From Candidatus Albibeggiatoa sp. nov. NOAA (lineage in GTDB: Bacteria > Pseudomonadota > Gammaproteobacteria > Beggiatoales > Beggiatoaceae): DNA of 64,000 nucleotides. The position numbers and the translations under genes were made by a program. Below the pieces are notes generated by a model. The model saw only the letters and a list, made by a program, of their open reading frames with translations, did not search any database and was not told where the DNA came from. This document shows, one piece after another, positions 46,302-55,900 of the stretch; position 1 is the stretch's first letter; each line of letters opens with the position of its first letter. The DNA lies in contig JAOXRS010000173.1 in NCBI GenBank assembly GCA_025800385.1, positions 62,001-126,000 of the forward strand, written 5' to 3'.

Positions 46302-47573
46302 ATGGCTGAACCACAATCCTCACGTTTTGTTAGTAAATTAACCCGTAATACGTTGGCATTGGTTTTAGCTGGTGGACGCGGTTCGCGCTTGAAAAATTTA
46401 ACCGATTGGCGGGCTAAACCCGGTGTCCCATTTGGCGGAAAATTTCGCATTATTGACTTCCCTTTATCTAATTGTATCAACTCAGGGATTCGGCGCGTTT
46501 CCGTGCTTACGCAATATAAATCCCACTCCTTGATCCGACATATTCAAAAAGGTTGGGGCTTTTTACGTGGTGAATTTGGTGAGTTTATTGAATTATTACC
46601 CGCACAACAACGCTTAGATGAATCCTCTTGGTATTCAGGTACAGCCAATGCGGTATATCAAAATTTAGATATTTTACGCAGTCATAAACCTGAGTATGTA
46701 TTGGTATTAGCAGGCGATCATATTTATAAGATGGATTACGGGCCTATGATTGCCCAACATGTTGAAACGAATGCAGATATGACGGTGGGTTGTATTGAAG
46801 TGGATTTAGAGGCGGCGAAAGGCTTTGGGGTGATGGCGGTGGATGATAACCATCGTGTGGTTGAATTCCAGGAAAAACCAGATAATCCTAAGCCGATGCC
46901 TAACAATCCTGATCTTGCATTGGCTTCAATGGGGATTTATGTATTTAGTGCCGAATTTCTATACGAGCAACTGTATTCAGATTCCCGCGCCAAAGATTCC
47001 AGTCATGATTTTGGTAAAGATATTATCCCGTCACTGATTCAAACCCATAAAGTGTACTCCTATTTATTTCATGATGAGCGTCATAACCAGCAATCCTACT
47101 GGCGTGATGTGGGTACGGTGGATGCATTTTGGTCTGCCAATATGGATTTAGTGTCTGTCACACCTGAATTAAATTTATACGATAAAGAATGGCCAATTTG
47201 GACATATCAAGAGCAGCTCCCACCTGCAAAATTTGTATTCGATGATGATGACCGCCGTGGCATGGCTGTGGATTCAATGGTATCGGGTGGATGTTTGGTG
47301 TCTGGAGCTTCTTTACGTCGTTCCCTGTTATTTTCTAATGTCAAAGTGAATTCTTATTGTGAATTAGAAGATGCGGTTGTATTGCCGAATGTGAACATAG
47401 GTCGACATTGTAAAATTAAGCGGGCAGTGATTGATAAAGGGTGTCAAATTCCGCAAAATACCGTGATCGGTGAAGATTTAGAACAAGATAAACAACGTTA
47501 TTTTGTCACGGACAATGGGATCGTACTGGTTACACCTGAAATGCTGGGACAAGATACACACAACGCAAGGTAG
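46302..47573 (+). CDS. glgC: Glucose-1-phosphate adenylyltransferase
   Basis: 423 residues. The nucleotide-binding loop [21 protein letters not shown] opens a nucleotidyltransferase domain, and the C-terminal quarter is a left-handed beta-helix with hexapeptide-like repeats ([19 protein letters not shown]). It makes ADP-glucose for glycogen. The length matches E. coli GlgC. No other glycogen gene is near; the next gene (SPFH protein) follows after 8 nt, perhaps in one transcript. Confidence 0.95.
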   Translation: MAEPQSSRFVSKLTRNTLALVLAGGRGSRLKNLTDWRAKPGVPFGGKFRIIDFPLSNCINSGIRRVSVLTQYKSHSLIRHIQKGWGFLRGEFGEFIELLPAQQRLDESSWYSGTANAVYQNLDILRSHKPEYVLVLAGDHIYKMDYGPMIAQHVETNADMTVGCIEVDLEAAKGFGVMAVDDNHRVVEFQEKPDNPKPMPNNPDLALASMGIYVFSAEFLYEQLYSDSRAKDSSHDFGKDIIPSLIQTHKVYSYLFHDERHNQQSYWRDVGTVDAFWSANMDLVSVTPELNLYDKEWPIWTYQEQLPPAKFVFDDDDRRGMAVDSMVSGGCLVSGASLRRSLLFSNVKVNSYCELEDAVVLPNVNIGRHCKIKRAVIDKGCQIPQNTVIGEDLEQDKQRYFVTDNGIVLVTPEMLGQDTHNAR

Positions 47574-47581
47574 TCATAGAT

Positions 47582-48697
47582 TTGGGTACAATTACTTTAT
47601 TCCTTATTGTATTAGGCAGTATTATTGGCTTAATGCTGCTCGGTTATGCAGCTTATTCTAGTGTGATTTTTGTACCGCAAAGTATGAAATACACATTGGA
47701 ATATCTTGGACGCTACACAAGAACATTAGATGCAGGTATTTATGTTGTTATCCCTTTTCTAAATCAAATCAGTAATAAGATCAGTATGAAAGAAGAGGTG
47801 TTAGACATTCCATCTCAAACGGTGATTACCAAAGATAATGCCATGATTGAGGTGGACGGGGTTGTATTCCATAAAGTGTTCGATCCTGAAAAAGCGACAT
47901 ACCAAATTGATAACCTCCACGAAGCGATTAAACAATTAACCCTCACAAATATCCGTAGTGTCATGGGTTCAATGCCATTAGATAATATTTTATCGGATCG
48001 AGACAAGATTAATGATAACCTGCTTAAAGAGGTTGATGACGCAACTGACCCTTGGGGGATTAAGATTACACGGGTAGAAATTAAAGATATTAAACCCCCA
48101 CAAAACTTAGTCGATGCAATGGCGCAGCAGATGATTGCAGAACGGAATAAGCGGGCACAAATTTTAGATTCAGAAGGTGCAAAACAAGCCGAAGTCGCCA
48201 AAGCAGAAGGTCATAAGCGGGCTTTGATTTTAGGGGCTGAAGGTGAACGTGAAGCCATGGTTGCACGTGCCAAAGGTGAACGGGATGCACAAATTCAACT
48301 TGCAGAAGGGGCGAAGAAGTCAGCGATTTTAAATGCGGAATCAGAAATTGAAATCGCACGTTATGATGCTGATGCACGTAGAATGTTAGCCGCGGCAGAA
48401 GCTGAAGCCACTCGATTATTATCCAAAGAGTTAGCCAAAGGTGATGTGCAAGCGATTAACTACTTTTTGGGTTTGAAATACGTGGAGGCGTTGAAAGAAA
48501 TCGGCCAATCAAAAAATCAGAAATTGGTTTTAATGCCGTATGAAGCGACTAATATTTTGAGTTCAATTGCAGGTATGGGTGATATTTTTAAAGAAGTGAT
48601 GCAAGATAAGTCTGAGGCTAATAATCAAGTTGCTCAAACAAAATCCAAATCTCAACCCAAACCCCAAACAAAGTCTCAACCAGAATCTGATAACTAA
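47582..48697 (+). CDS. SPFH/band-7 (stomatin-like) membrane protein
   Basis: 371 residues beginning with TTG (AAGG about 10 nt upstream). One N-terminal membrane helix (about 3-28), then a band-7 domain (about 30-190, with ITRVEIKDIKPPQNLV) and a long Ala/Glu-rich coiled coil (about 190-275) typical of QmcA/stomatin proteins, ending in a Gln/Pro/Lys-rich tail. Such proteins form large membrane rings and microdomains. A partner NfeD gene is not present. The last base of its stop (48695-48697) is the first base of the next ATG (TAATG). Confidence 0.87.
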   Translation: MGTITLFLIVLGSIIGLMLLGYAAYSSVIFVPQSMKYTLEYLGRYTRTLDAGIYVVIPFLNQISNKISMKEEVLDIPSQTVITKDNAMIEVDGVVFHKVFDPEKATYQIDNLHEAIKQLTLTNIRSVMGSMPLDNILSDRDKINDNLLKEVDDATDPWGIKITRVEIKDIKPPQNLVDAMAQQMIAERNKRAQILDSEGAKQAEVAKAEGHKRALILGAEGEREAMVARAKGERDAQIQLAEGAKKSAILNAESEIEIARYDADARRMLAAAEAEATRLLSKELAKGDVQAINYFLGLKYVEALKEIGQSKNQKLVLMPYEATNILSSIAGMGDIFKEVMQDKSEANNQVAQTKSKSQPKPQTKSQPESDN

Positions 48698-49575
48698 TGC
48701 GTGCTTTTTTGATTAAAACTTGTCTGCGCATATTGGCGTTTTTTCCTTTGCGCTGGAACTATCGACTGGCAACACGGTTAGGCAAATGGGCGGCACGTCA
48801 TCTTAACTGGCGTATTACTTCTGTGACTCAAGCCAATATTGCACAATGTTTTCCTGAATTATCACCGATTGAACAACAACAGCAGGTTGAGCAAAGTATT
48901 ATTGAAACCTGCAAGACTTTTGTGGAGTTTGGCGCGTTATGGTTATGGAAATCTGAGAAAACCTTGAGTTTGGTTAAACAGGTCAGTAATGAGGATTGTT
49001 TAAAACAAGCATTAGCACAAGGCAAAGGGGTGATTTTATTAACTCCGCATTTTGGCGCGTGGGAAATGGCTGGCTTGTATGCGTCTGTGCATTATCCCAT
49101 GACCGCATTATACCGCCCCCCTAAATTGACAGGTTTAAACCAGTTTATTCTGGATGCGCGGCAACGAGCGGGTGGGCGTTATGTGGCAACGGATAAGACA
49201 GGTATTAAAGCTTTATATCAAACTTTGAAACAACAGCAAGTCATTGGGATTCTACCTGACCAAGTCCCAACCAAAGGCAATGGGGTTTTCGCACCATTTT
49301 TTAATCATCCTGCTGATACCATGGTGTTGGTTGCACGGTTTGCTAGTAAAACCCAAGCCCCTGTAATTTTCACTTTTGCTGAACGGTTAGACGATGGTTT
49401 TCATATTCACTTTTTTCCCGCTGATCCTAATATTAACAGTAACGATGTCGCTATCTCTGCCCAAGTGTTAAATCAAGGTGTTGAGCAATGTATTCGGCAG
49501 CAACCAACGCAATACCAATGGAGCTATAAACGATTTAAACATGTCCCAGATGGGCAAAAGACAATTTATGATTGA
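48697..49575 (+). CDS. LpxL/HtrB-family lysophospholipid acyltransferase
   Basis: 292 residues. The HX4E acyltransferase motif is at H118 and E123 (HFGAWE), and the ALYRPPK substrate-binding segment lies about 30 residues later. An N-terminal hydrophobic helix anchors it to the membrane. The family transfers secondary acyl chains to lipid A precursors; the exact acyl chain and target are unknown. Its ATG overlaps the preceding stop, implying coupled translation with the SPFH gene. Confidence 0.85.
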   Translation: MRAFLIKTCLRILAFFPLRWNYRLATRLGKWAARHLNWRITSVTQANIAQCFPELSPIEQQQQVEQSIIETCKTFVEFGALWLWKSEKTLSLVKQVSNEDCLKQALAQGKGVILLTPHFGAWEMAGLYASVHYPMTALYRPPKLTGLNQFILDARQRAGGRYVATDKTGIKALYQTLKQQQVIGILPDQVPTKGNGVFAPFFNHPADTMVLVARFASKTQAPVIFTFAERLDDGFHIHFFPADPNINSNDVAISAQVLNQGVEQCIRQQPTQYQWSYKRFKHVPDGQKTIYD

Positions 49576-49593
49576 TGGGTATGTTTGAATATA

Positions 49594-49623
49594 GGCGTGC
49601 TAAGTGAAGACTTGAGACACGCC
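49594..49623. terminator. Hairpin between acyltransferase and the RCC1-repeat gene
   Basis: GGCGTG (49594-49599) pairs with CACGCC (49618-49623), with an inner AAGT/ACTT pairing. It is 18 nt past the acyltransferase stop; the tail GTTTAAAATG is weakly T-rich. It lies between converging genes. Confidence 0.55.
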
Positions 49624-49669
49624 GTTTAAAATGATGAATTAGAAATGATGAGCTATAAATTTAAACACA

Positions 49670-51985
49670 TCATTGCACTAAATCAACCTCAACCATACCA
49701 ATACCTTCACCAGAAAGCGTATCAATAATGACTGCATACACACCTGAACCCACATCAAGCGTAGTATCGTTTGCAAGTCCACCGTCACCTGAAATACTTT
49801 GGCCTGTTGCAAGATTCATCAGTGTCATTTGAATTTCAACCTCACCTTGTAGTATATGGTTAGAGATTTGAATTTTTTGTACACCATCACCTTCTAAAAT
49901 AAAGTTAAGCACCAGCTGCTGTTGTAAGTGACCACGTACACTGAGGTTTGTTAGATTTAAATCATTAGTTGTTAAAGAAATACCTGCTAAACCTCGGCCT
50001 TTAACACCATTTGAAGACAATTGAATTGTATATGCTCCCGCCTCAACTGTTTTATCAAAAGTAAAGCTTTGTGAGTTTTGTTGTTGCTCGAGTAATTGTC
50101 CATAAAGTGTATTTTGCTCATCAACTAATAATTGGTTCAAATCAAACTGTGGCAATACACCTTCATCAATTGCATCTGCATGTAATGTAATATTAGCTGA
50201 ACCAGTACCTTCAAGGATAAAGCCTAAAATGACATCTTCAGCACCACCATCTAACATGCCATTACCACTAAAGTTAAGAAACGCTAAAGTATTGGCTGTT
50301 GTTGTAGAGCTGTTACTGTAGTTAATTCCAGGTTTGCCATAGACACGAATTGCACAACTAACCGTATCGTGCATGGTCACAACTTGATCTAAGCAATCAC
50401 TATTACCAAACCATTGAATATCGTAATCTGCTTGGGTAAAGCCTTCCGCTGTTTTAATATCTACTAATTCAAGTATGACTTTTTCACCTCGATCAAACAT
50501 TTTTGTGCAAGTGCCTTCACCATACACGCAATCAATTCCACTTGGAGAGGATTTGATATGTGCTAATGAACCAGCTACTGATAACATGTAATAATCTGGT
50601 TGTGGTGGAGGAATAGTAAAGTCATTATCACTAATCGCAATATTCATTGTATTGGTTGCCGATTCATTAATCGTAGCTGTAATGCCGTTGTAGCCTGAGT
50701 CACTTGATGATGTGTTAAATGCAATTGTTCCTGTTTGATCGCCTCTGGTTTCATTATCAGGTGCTATCAGTGTGACTGTTTGTGTGGTATCCCAATTTTC
50801 TGAAGTAAATTCTAACGTATTGCTGTCTAAGCTAATTGAATCATTGGCTGTTAATATGATTGTGACGGTTGCGCTGGGTGGACGATTTAATACAACATCA
50901 AATGTAGTACCGCTACCTTCTTCAATAGAAGTGCTTGCACTACTGATTTTAATTTCTTTTTCAACAAGAGCTGCATAGCCTGAATAATAACCACCATATA
51001 TAGCACTATAAATACTATCAGTTGGTACACCACTGATTTCTCCATAACTATCATCACCCCAAGCCACGATAGAGCCATCACTGCGTAGCGCATAACCAGT
51101 ATAATCGGTTGCTGAAATTTGAACAAAGTCATTACCTTCAGGCACATCTAGCATACCATAATCACCCTCACCCCAAGCGACGATTGAACCATCAGCCGCA
51201 AGTGCAATACCATTATGATTGGCTGCAACAACATCTTGATACCCTGTACCACTAGGTGCATCACTTACTTGACCATAAGCATCATAGCCCCAAGCGACGA
51301 TTGAGCCATTAGCTGTTAAAGCATACCCTTGAGCATACCAAGTTGTAATTTTAGTAAAACCAGTTTCCTCTGGAATATCACTAAGTTGACCAGAATCTTC
51401 ATAACCCCAACCATAAATTCGACCATCACTATCTAAAGCAAATGCTGCATAATAACCCCCAACAACTTGAATAAAGTTATTACCCTCTGGAATATCACTA
51501 ATTTCACCATAATCATCATCGCCCCAACCTTCAATAGCACCACTAGCATTGATCGCGAATCCTGTATAATAATAAGCTGCCCCCACATCTGTATAACCTG
51601 TACCTGTGGGTATATCACTAACCTGACCATAATCATCATAACCCCAAGCTACGATTGAACCATCTTCACGTAAGCCAACACCTGTTTTATAACGATTTGC
51701 AAAATCAACAAACTTTTCATTAGTAGGGGTATCTGCAACTTGTCCTTCGCTTTGATAGCCCCAACCAATAAAGTCAGCTTGAGCAGAAAAGCTAACCCCC
51801 AGTGAAATTAAAACTGCAAGAGCAATATTTTGAGCATTTTGCTTTATTGTGGAAAACTGAATACTCAATACTGCTTGATTAGTATTTTTCCTATATGAAA
51901 AAACATTGTTATTGTTAGATATATAATTGAATTTTAAATGAAAAAAAGGCCAAGACCAACCTTTTTGAAAAGAGAGATTAAGCAT
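49670..51985 (-). CDS. Secreted RCC1-repeat protein with Calx-beta-like domain
   Basis: 771 residues. A long n-region is followed by a hydrophobic signal core (about 54-70, ending SAQAD). Then come about seven RCC1-like blades of roughly 40 residues (72-340, each with a SIVAWGxDxYGQVSD core), a Calx-beta-like segment (about 350-455, with VVLNRPPSATVTI), and a C-terminal half of unassigned beta-rich segments that may adopt a pre-peptidase-like fold. RCC1 blades form propellers used in protein contacts. A surface or extracellular role is inferred. Alternative start codons (TTG) exist closer to the signal core. The two flanking genes show no functional link. Confidence 0.75.
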   Translation of the reverse strand: MLNLSFQKGWSWPFFHLKFNYISNNNNVFSYRKNTNQAVLSIQFSTIKQNAQNIALAVLISLGVSFSAQADFIGWGYQSEGQVADTPTNEKFVDFANRYKTGVGLREDGSIVAWGYDDYGQVSDIPTGTGYTDVGAAYYYTGFAINASGAIEGWGDDDYGEISDIPEGNNFIQVVGGYYAAFALDSDGRIYGWGYEDSGQLSDIPEETGFTKITTWYAQGYALTANGSIVAWGYDAYGQVSDAPSGTGYQDVVAANHNGIALAADGSIVAWGEGDYGMLDVPEGNDFVQISATDYTGYALRSDGSIVAWGDDSYGEISGVPTDSIYSAIYGGYYSGYAALVEKEIKISSASTSIEEGSGTTFDVVLNRPPSATVTIILTANDSISLDSNTLEFTSENWDTTQTVTLIAPDNETRGDQTGTIAFNTSSSDSGYNGITATINESATNTMNIAISDNDFTIPPPQPDYYMLSVAGSLAHIKSSPSGIDCVYGEGTCTKMFDRGEKVILELVDIKTAEGFTQADYDIQWFGNSDCLDQVVTMHDTVSCAIRVYGKPGINYSNSSTTTANTLAFLNFSGNGMLDGGAEDVILGFILEGTGSANITLHADAIDEGVLPQFDLNQLLVDEQNTLYGQLLEQQQNSQSFTFDKTVEAGAYTIQLSSNGVKGRGLAGISLTTNDLNLTNLSVRGHLQQQLVLNFILEGDGVQKIQISNHILQGEVEIQMTLMNLATGQSISGDGGLANDTTLDVGSGVYAVIIDTLSGEGIGMVEVDLVQ

Positions 51986-52486
51986 TAATTACCCTATTTA
52001 TAAATTTATTATGTCCTTAGAAAAGCACAGAGAAATAAAGCAAAATCCCTCCCAAAATATATTTATTTTTTATTATGAAAAACAAAGGTTTATATTTATA
52101 ATATAAATATATTAGTATTTTTTAAAATTTAAAAAAAACAATCATCCAACTCGTTTATTTAAAAATACAGCTGACCTCTTTACTAATATAATAGCCACTA
52201 TTTTTATAGATGATTTTAGTTTGTAGTATTTTGATTTGAAAGATGGTTTTTGGTGTTTTTAAAGGTTGTCAATAGTTATATTTTTATGGTGTGGCTTATG
52301 TATAATATAGGTTTGAAATATTTATAATATTACTTTCATATAGTGAGATTTTATCTATATTGGTTTAAAAAATCTATACTTGGAATATAGGTATTTTTTG
52401 GAATATTTACACTTTATGACGATTTTTATAATAAAATGATTATTTTTAAATTTTGACAGAAATATCATTTGGAACAAGTTTTGTGT
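51986..52486. other. Very AT-rich gap upstream of the Imm32-like gene
   Basis: About 500 nt, one of the most AT-rich stretches in the window, with no ORF, RNA or clear repeat seen. It holds the promoters of the divergent RCC1-repeat and Imm32-like genes. Confidence 0.5.
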
Positions 52487-52768
52487 ATGAGCATTGATCG
52501 TTCGAAAAAATATATGCTGACAATGGAATTGCATGATGATAAAGAAAAGCAGCTAACCATTCATGGTTCACCTGAAGGGCTTGAGACCTTTGCAAAGACT
52601 TTATTAAATTTGGTTAAACATACAGAACAAGGTTGCTTTGATCATACACACTTGATGAGTGAAGAGTGGGGAAGTTGGGAGTTAACATCTGAGCCACAAT
52701 CAGAGAACGCGGAAATTATTCATCATGTGAAAATCTATTGTTGGAAAGGGGATCAATTTCAGAAGTAA
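52487..52768 (+). CDS. Imm32-like small protein (putative immunity protein)
   Basis: 93 residues from ATG at 52487; a TTG at 52469 gives 6 more residues but is less likely. The pattern LTIHGSPEGLETFAKTLLNLVKH, then FDHTHLMSEEWGSWEL and HVKIYCWK, resembles immunity protein family 32, which blocks toxins of polymorphic toxin systems. No toxin gene is adjacent. A frameshifted copy lies at 23321-23580 (minus strand). Being small, with no signal peptide or membrane segment, it is probably cytoplasmic. The assignment to Imm32 is by motif style and not verified by search. Confidence 0.6.
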   Translation: MSIDRSKKYMLTMELHDDKEKQLTIHGSPEGLETFAKTLLNLVKHTEQGCFDHTHLMSEEWGSWELTSEPQSENAEIIHHVKIYCWKGDQFQK

Positions 52769-52851
52769 ATAACTTAGCAATGCCTGCTTTGCAAATTTAG
52801 CGTGAGTTATTTCAAACAAAACGTGCGGATAGACATTACTAAGTTGAGAGT

Positions 52852-52889
52852 GAGTTATATCATTTAATTTGAGTTATATCATTTAATTA
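52852..52889. repeat. Tandem 19-nt repeat
   Basis: Two units of GAGTTATATCATTTAATT(T/A) stand head to tail at 52852-52870 and 52871-52889. They lie in the gap between the Imm32-like gene and the end of the beta-helix gene. Confidence 0.85.
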
Positions 52890-52906
52890 TTGTTAGATAC
52901 CATAAG

Positions 52907-55900
52907 TTATTGCATCAACATATTAACTTTTCCGTCATTGATGAAACCTGAATTGACGATAATTTGCGGCGCAACCAAGGCTAAGAATGCATCAGTTTGT
53001 ACCACAGTACCTGTTTCAACGGTGATTAAATGTGTTGCATGACATGATGTTTGTGTACCCGTTAAAAACGTGCCTTGTACAATCACATGGTCACCTGAGC
53101 AACTGTTATCGTTGGCAACATTTGGCGTTTGATCCCAAATATTTGGAATGCCATCGCTATCCGTATCCAAATCAGCACTCACACAATTGATACCGATATT
53201 GGTGACATCGACACCCGCAATAAAGCCACTACCTTCGACAATTGTACAAACTTGCTGAGGTAAAGCAGGCTGTGTAACGATTGTAACAGCGTATGCCTGA
53301 CCATCCAAAATAGGTATTTCTAATGTAAAATATCCATTTTTATCAAGCATAAAGCTTTCACTACTATTCACCTGAACCTCAATAAAAGCATCGTCTGCTA
53401 AGCCTGTCAGTGTCCCACCCACGTTATAAGCAGGTGTACCATCAAAGTCGAACGCACCAATATCAAAAACACCTGTTCGAAATGTACCATGGATGTCTCT
53501 GTTGATAGGTGCATCATAAATGGATTGCTCAAAGTTCAAATCACGCGTGCCGCCATTCACTGCGGGGCTGGTTGCTTGTAATTCAAAAATATTACTGTCA
53601 GGATCAACAAATAAAGGGTCTGCATTGCTGATATTATTTTGATCTGCAACACAATCTGTGCATGACTCATATTCACCTAAACCAAAATACAAGTTGTTAG
53701 ATAAACGCGTACTGCTTGCTGCATCAACATAAGCGGTAAAGCCATTTGATCGGGGATAATCTGGACTCATATGTACAATATTGTTTTTAAACTCACTGCT
53801 TAATAACAAATTGTTTTCATGAGCATAAAATCCAATATAACCCGCATCATACAAGGTATTATTATAAAACCGTGCATGACCATTGACATGTTCTAAAGCA
53901 GGGGCAGAAAGCACTTGATTATCTGTACTATCATACGTGCCACAACCCACAATTAGATTGTTATAGACATAAGTTGGTTGAGGCTCAAGTTCTCCCAAAT
54001 CATAACTTAAGTCATAAATACTAATGGCTTTAGCGCGTTGTAAATCACAATGAATCACATTACTGAAAATGAAGTGTGATTGTACAATTTCGCTGGACTC
54101 GCACAGAGTATTGACATGATATACAGAGATTTCACCGCCTTTACCAAAGTCATTATCATGCAAATAGTTCCAACCAATTTTAGCCCCTTCATTCGGTGAG
54201 CAACCTTTTACATAAATGCCGCGATCGTTTGATTTACCACTGCGCATTCCATGTAGGTTATTGCCAAATACTTTATGTCCATCGCCTCTCACGTTAATAA
54301 TGCCTGTGCCTTGAGTGTATTGACCTGAACTGGCTTTAAAATCATTACCAACCACACGATGATAGCTGCCATTAATATCTGCTGCATATCCCGGTGAATC
54401 GACAGTTAATCCAGACAATACCGCATGACTTGTACTCATATCGGTGGCTTTTCTAAAGTTAACTGTATAAGGTGAAGCGACTTGAAATACAGGTTTTTGA
54501 TTGGGGTAGGCAAGAAAGGCAATCGGCTGCTGTGCCGTGCCCGATGCATTTGTGGTTCTTAGCCATAAGTGTGAATTACCGCCGTTGGCTCTTTCAGTGT
54601 AAACCGCGCTGTCTTTAAAGTAGAAAATATCTCCTTGTTCCATATGAGTTAGCCAACTTGTATTTCTCGCCGCATCGGAAAAATCGAAAGGATTCTCTAC
54701 GCTACCATCACCATTGGGGTTGTCTGATTCAATGAAGAAAATGCGACCTGAGCGAATTGTAAACGAGATAGGTTCAGAAGTTTGACCATTTACTATGACA
54801 GCGATTTCTACCAGACCATCTGCCATCTGATCGTTTAGCCAAAAAGTGATTCTTTGATGTTGTGGAGTTGGCCAATATTCACCCCAAACTGCAAAATCAG
54901 TATCTTGATCTAAAATCACGTCATTGACGAGCACATAGCTATCACCACGCGTATCACCAAACCCTGTACCCCAAATGGTGACAGCAGCCCCTTTATTTGG
55001 TTCGGCTATGCTCCAGCCATTTTTTGGTGCACTTTCAAGATCAGAATATAAAACGATAGGCGTTGTAGAAACGGAAGGCGTTGTATCAATACAATGAATC
55101 ATGACATTATGAATATCAGAATCAACGATAGTGCCATCAGCTGCTTGTACCGTACATATTTGTCCTTCAGGTTGGGTTAAGACCGTGACATCATACGGAT
55201 TCCCGCCTGTCATAAGGGTAGGAAATTCAAAGTAGCTATTATGAGAGATGACTAAATCATCACCCATGTTGTTTTGTAATACTAATTGTTTACCCGCCGC
55301 TAAACCTGAAATTTCACCGCCAATGGTATAAGCAAAGCCACTTCTGAATTCTAACGCGCCCATATCAAACTGACCCACTCTGAATAAATGGCTTAAATCA
55401 CGATGAATCGGTGCATATGCAGGTGGTGCAACTTCAAATACTAAATTATTGGTTGCCATATCAATTGCAGGACTGTCTGCTTGCAATTCAAAATTAAAGT
55501 TGTCTGGGTTAATAAATAATGGGTCTTGGCCAATGATGTTGTTGCTTTCATCTACACAATCACCGCAAGCATCATACTCATCTAAACCGAAGTAAAAATT
55601 ATAAGAAAAGTAATTTTTGTTTGGATGGCTGTCATATAACCCTGTGTGAATATAAAAGCTACCCAGATCACTTGGAAAATTAGGATTCATATGCACAATA
55701 TTATTTTTGAAATGGGTACTTAATACTGAGGCACTATCACTGGTTTGAAATCCTAAATAGCCAGAGTTAAACAAAGTATTGTGATAAAACCGAGCATGTC
55801 CATTTGCATGATACATAGTAGGTGTCCATTGCACATGATTATCTGTTGGATCATATGTTCCACAATTCACGATTAGATTATTATAGACATAAGTGGGTTC

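Noticed and set aside
49670..51985. Repeats suggesting a CRISPR or satellite
   Set aside because: The repeats are coding: each is an RCC1 blade in one continuous frame.
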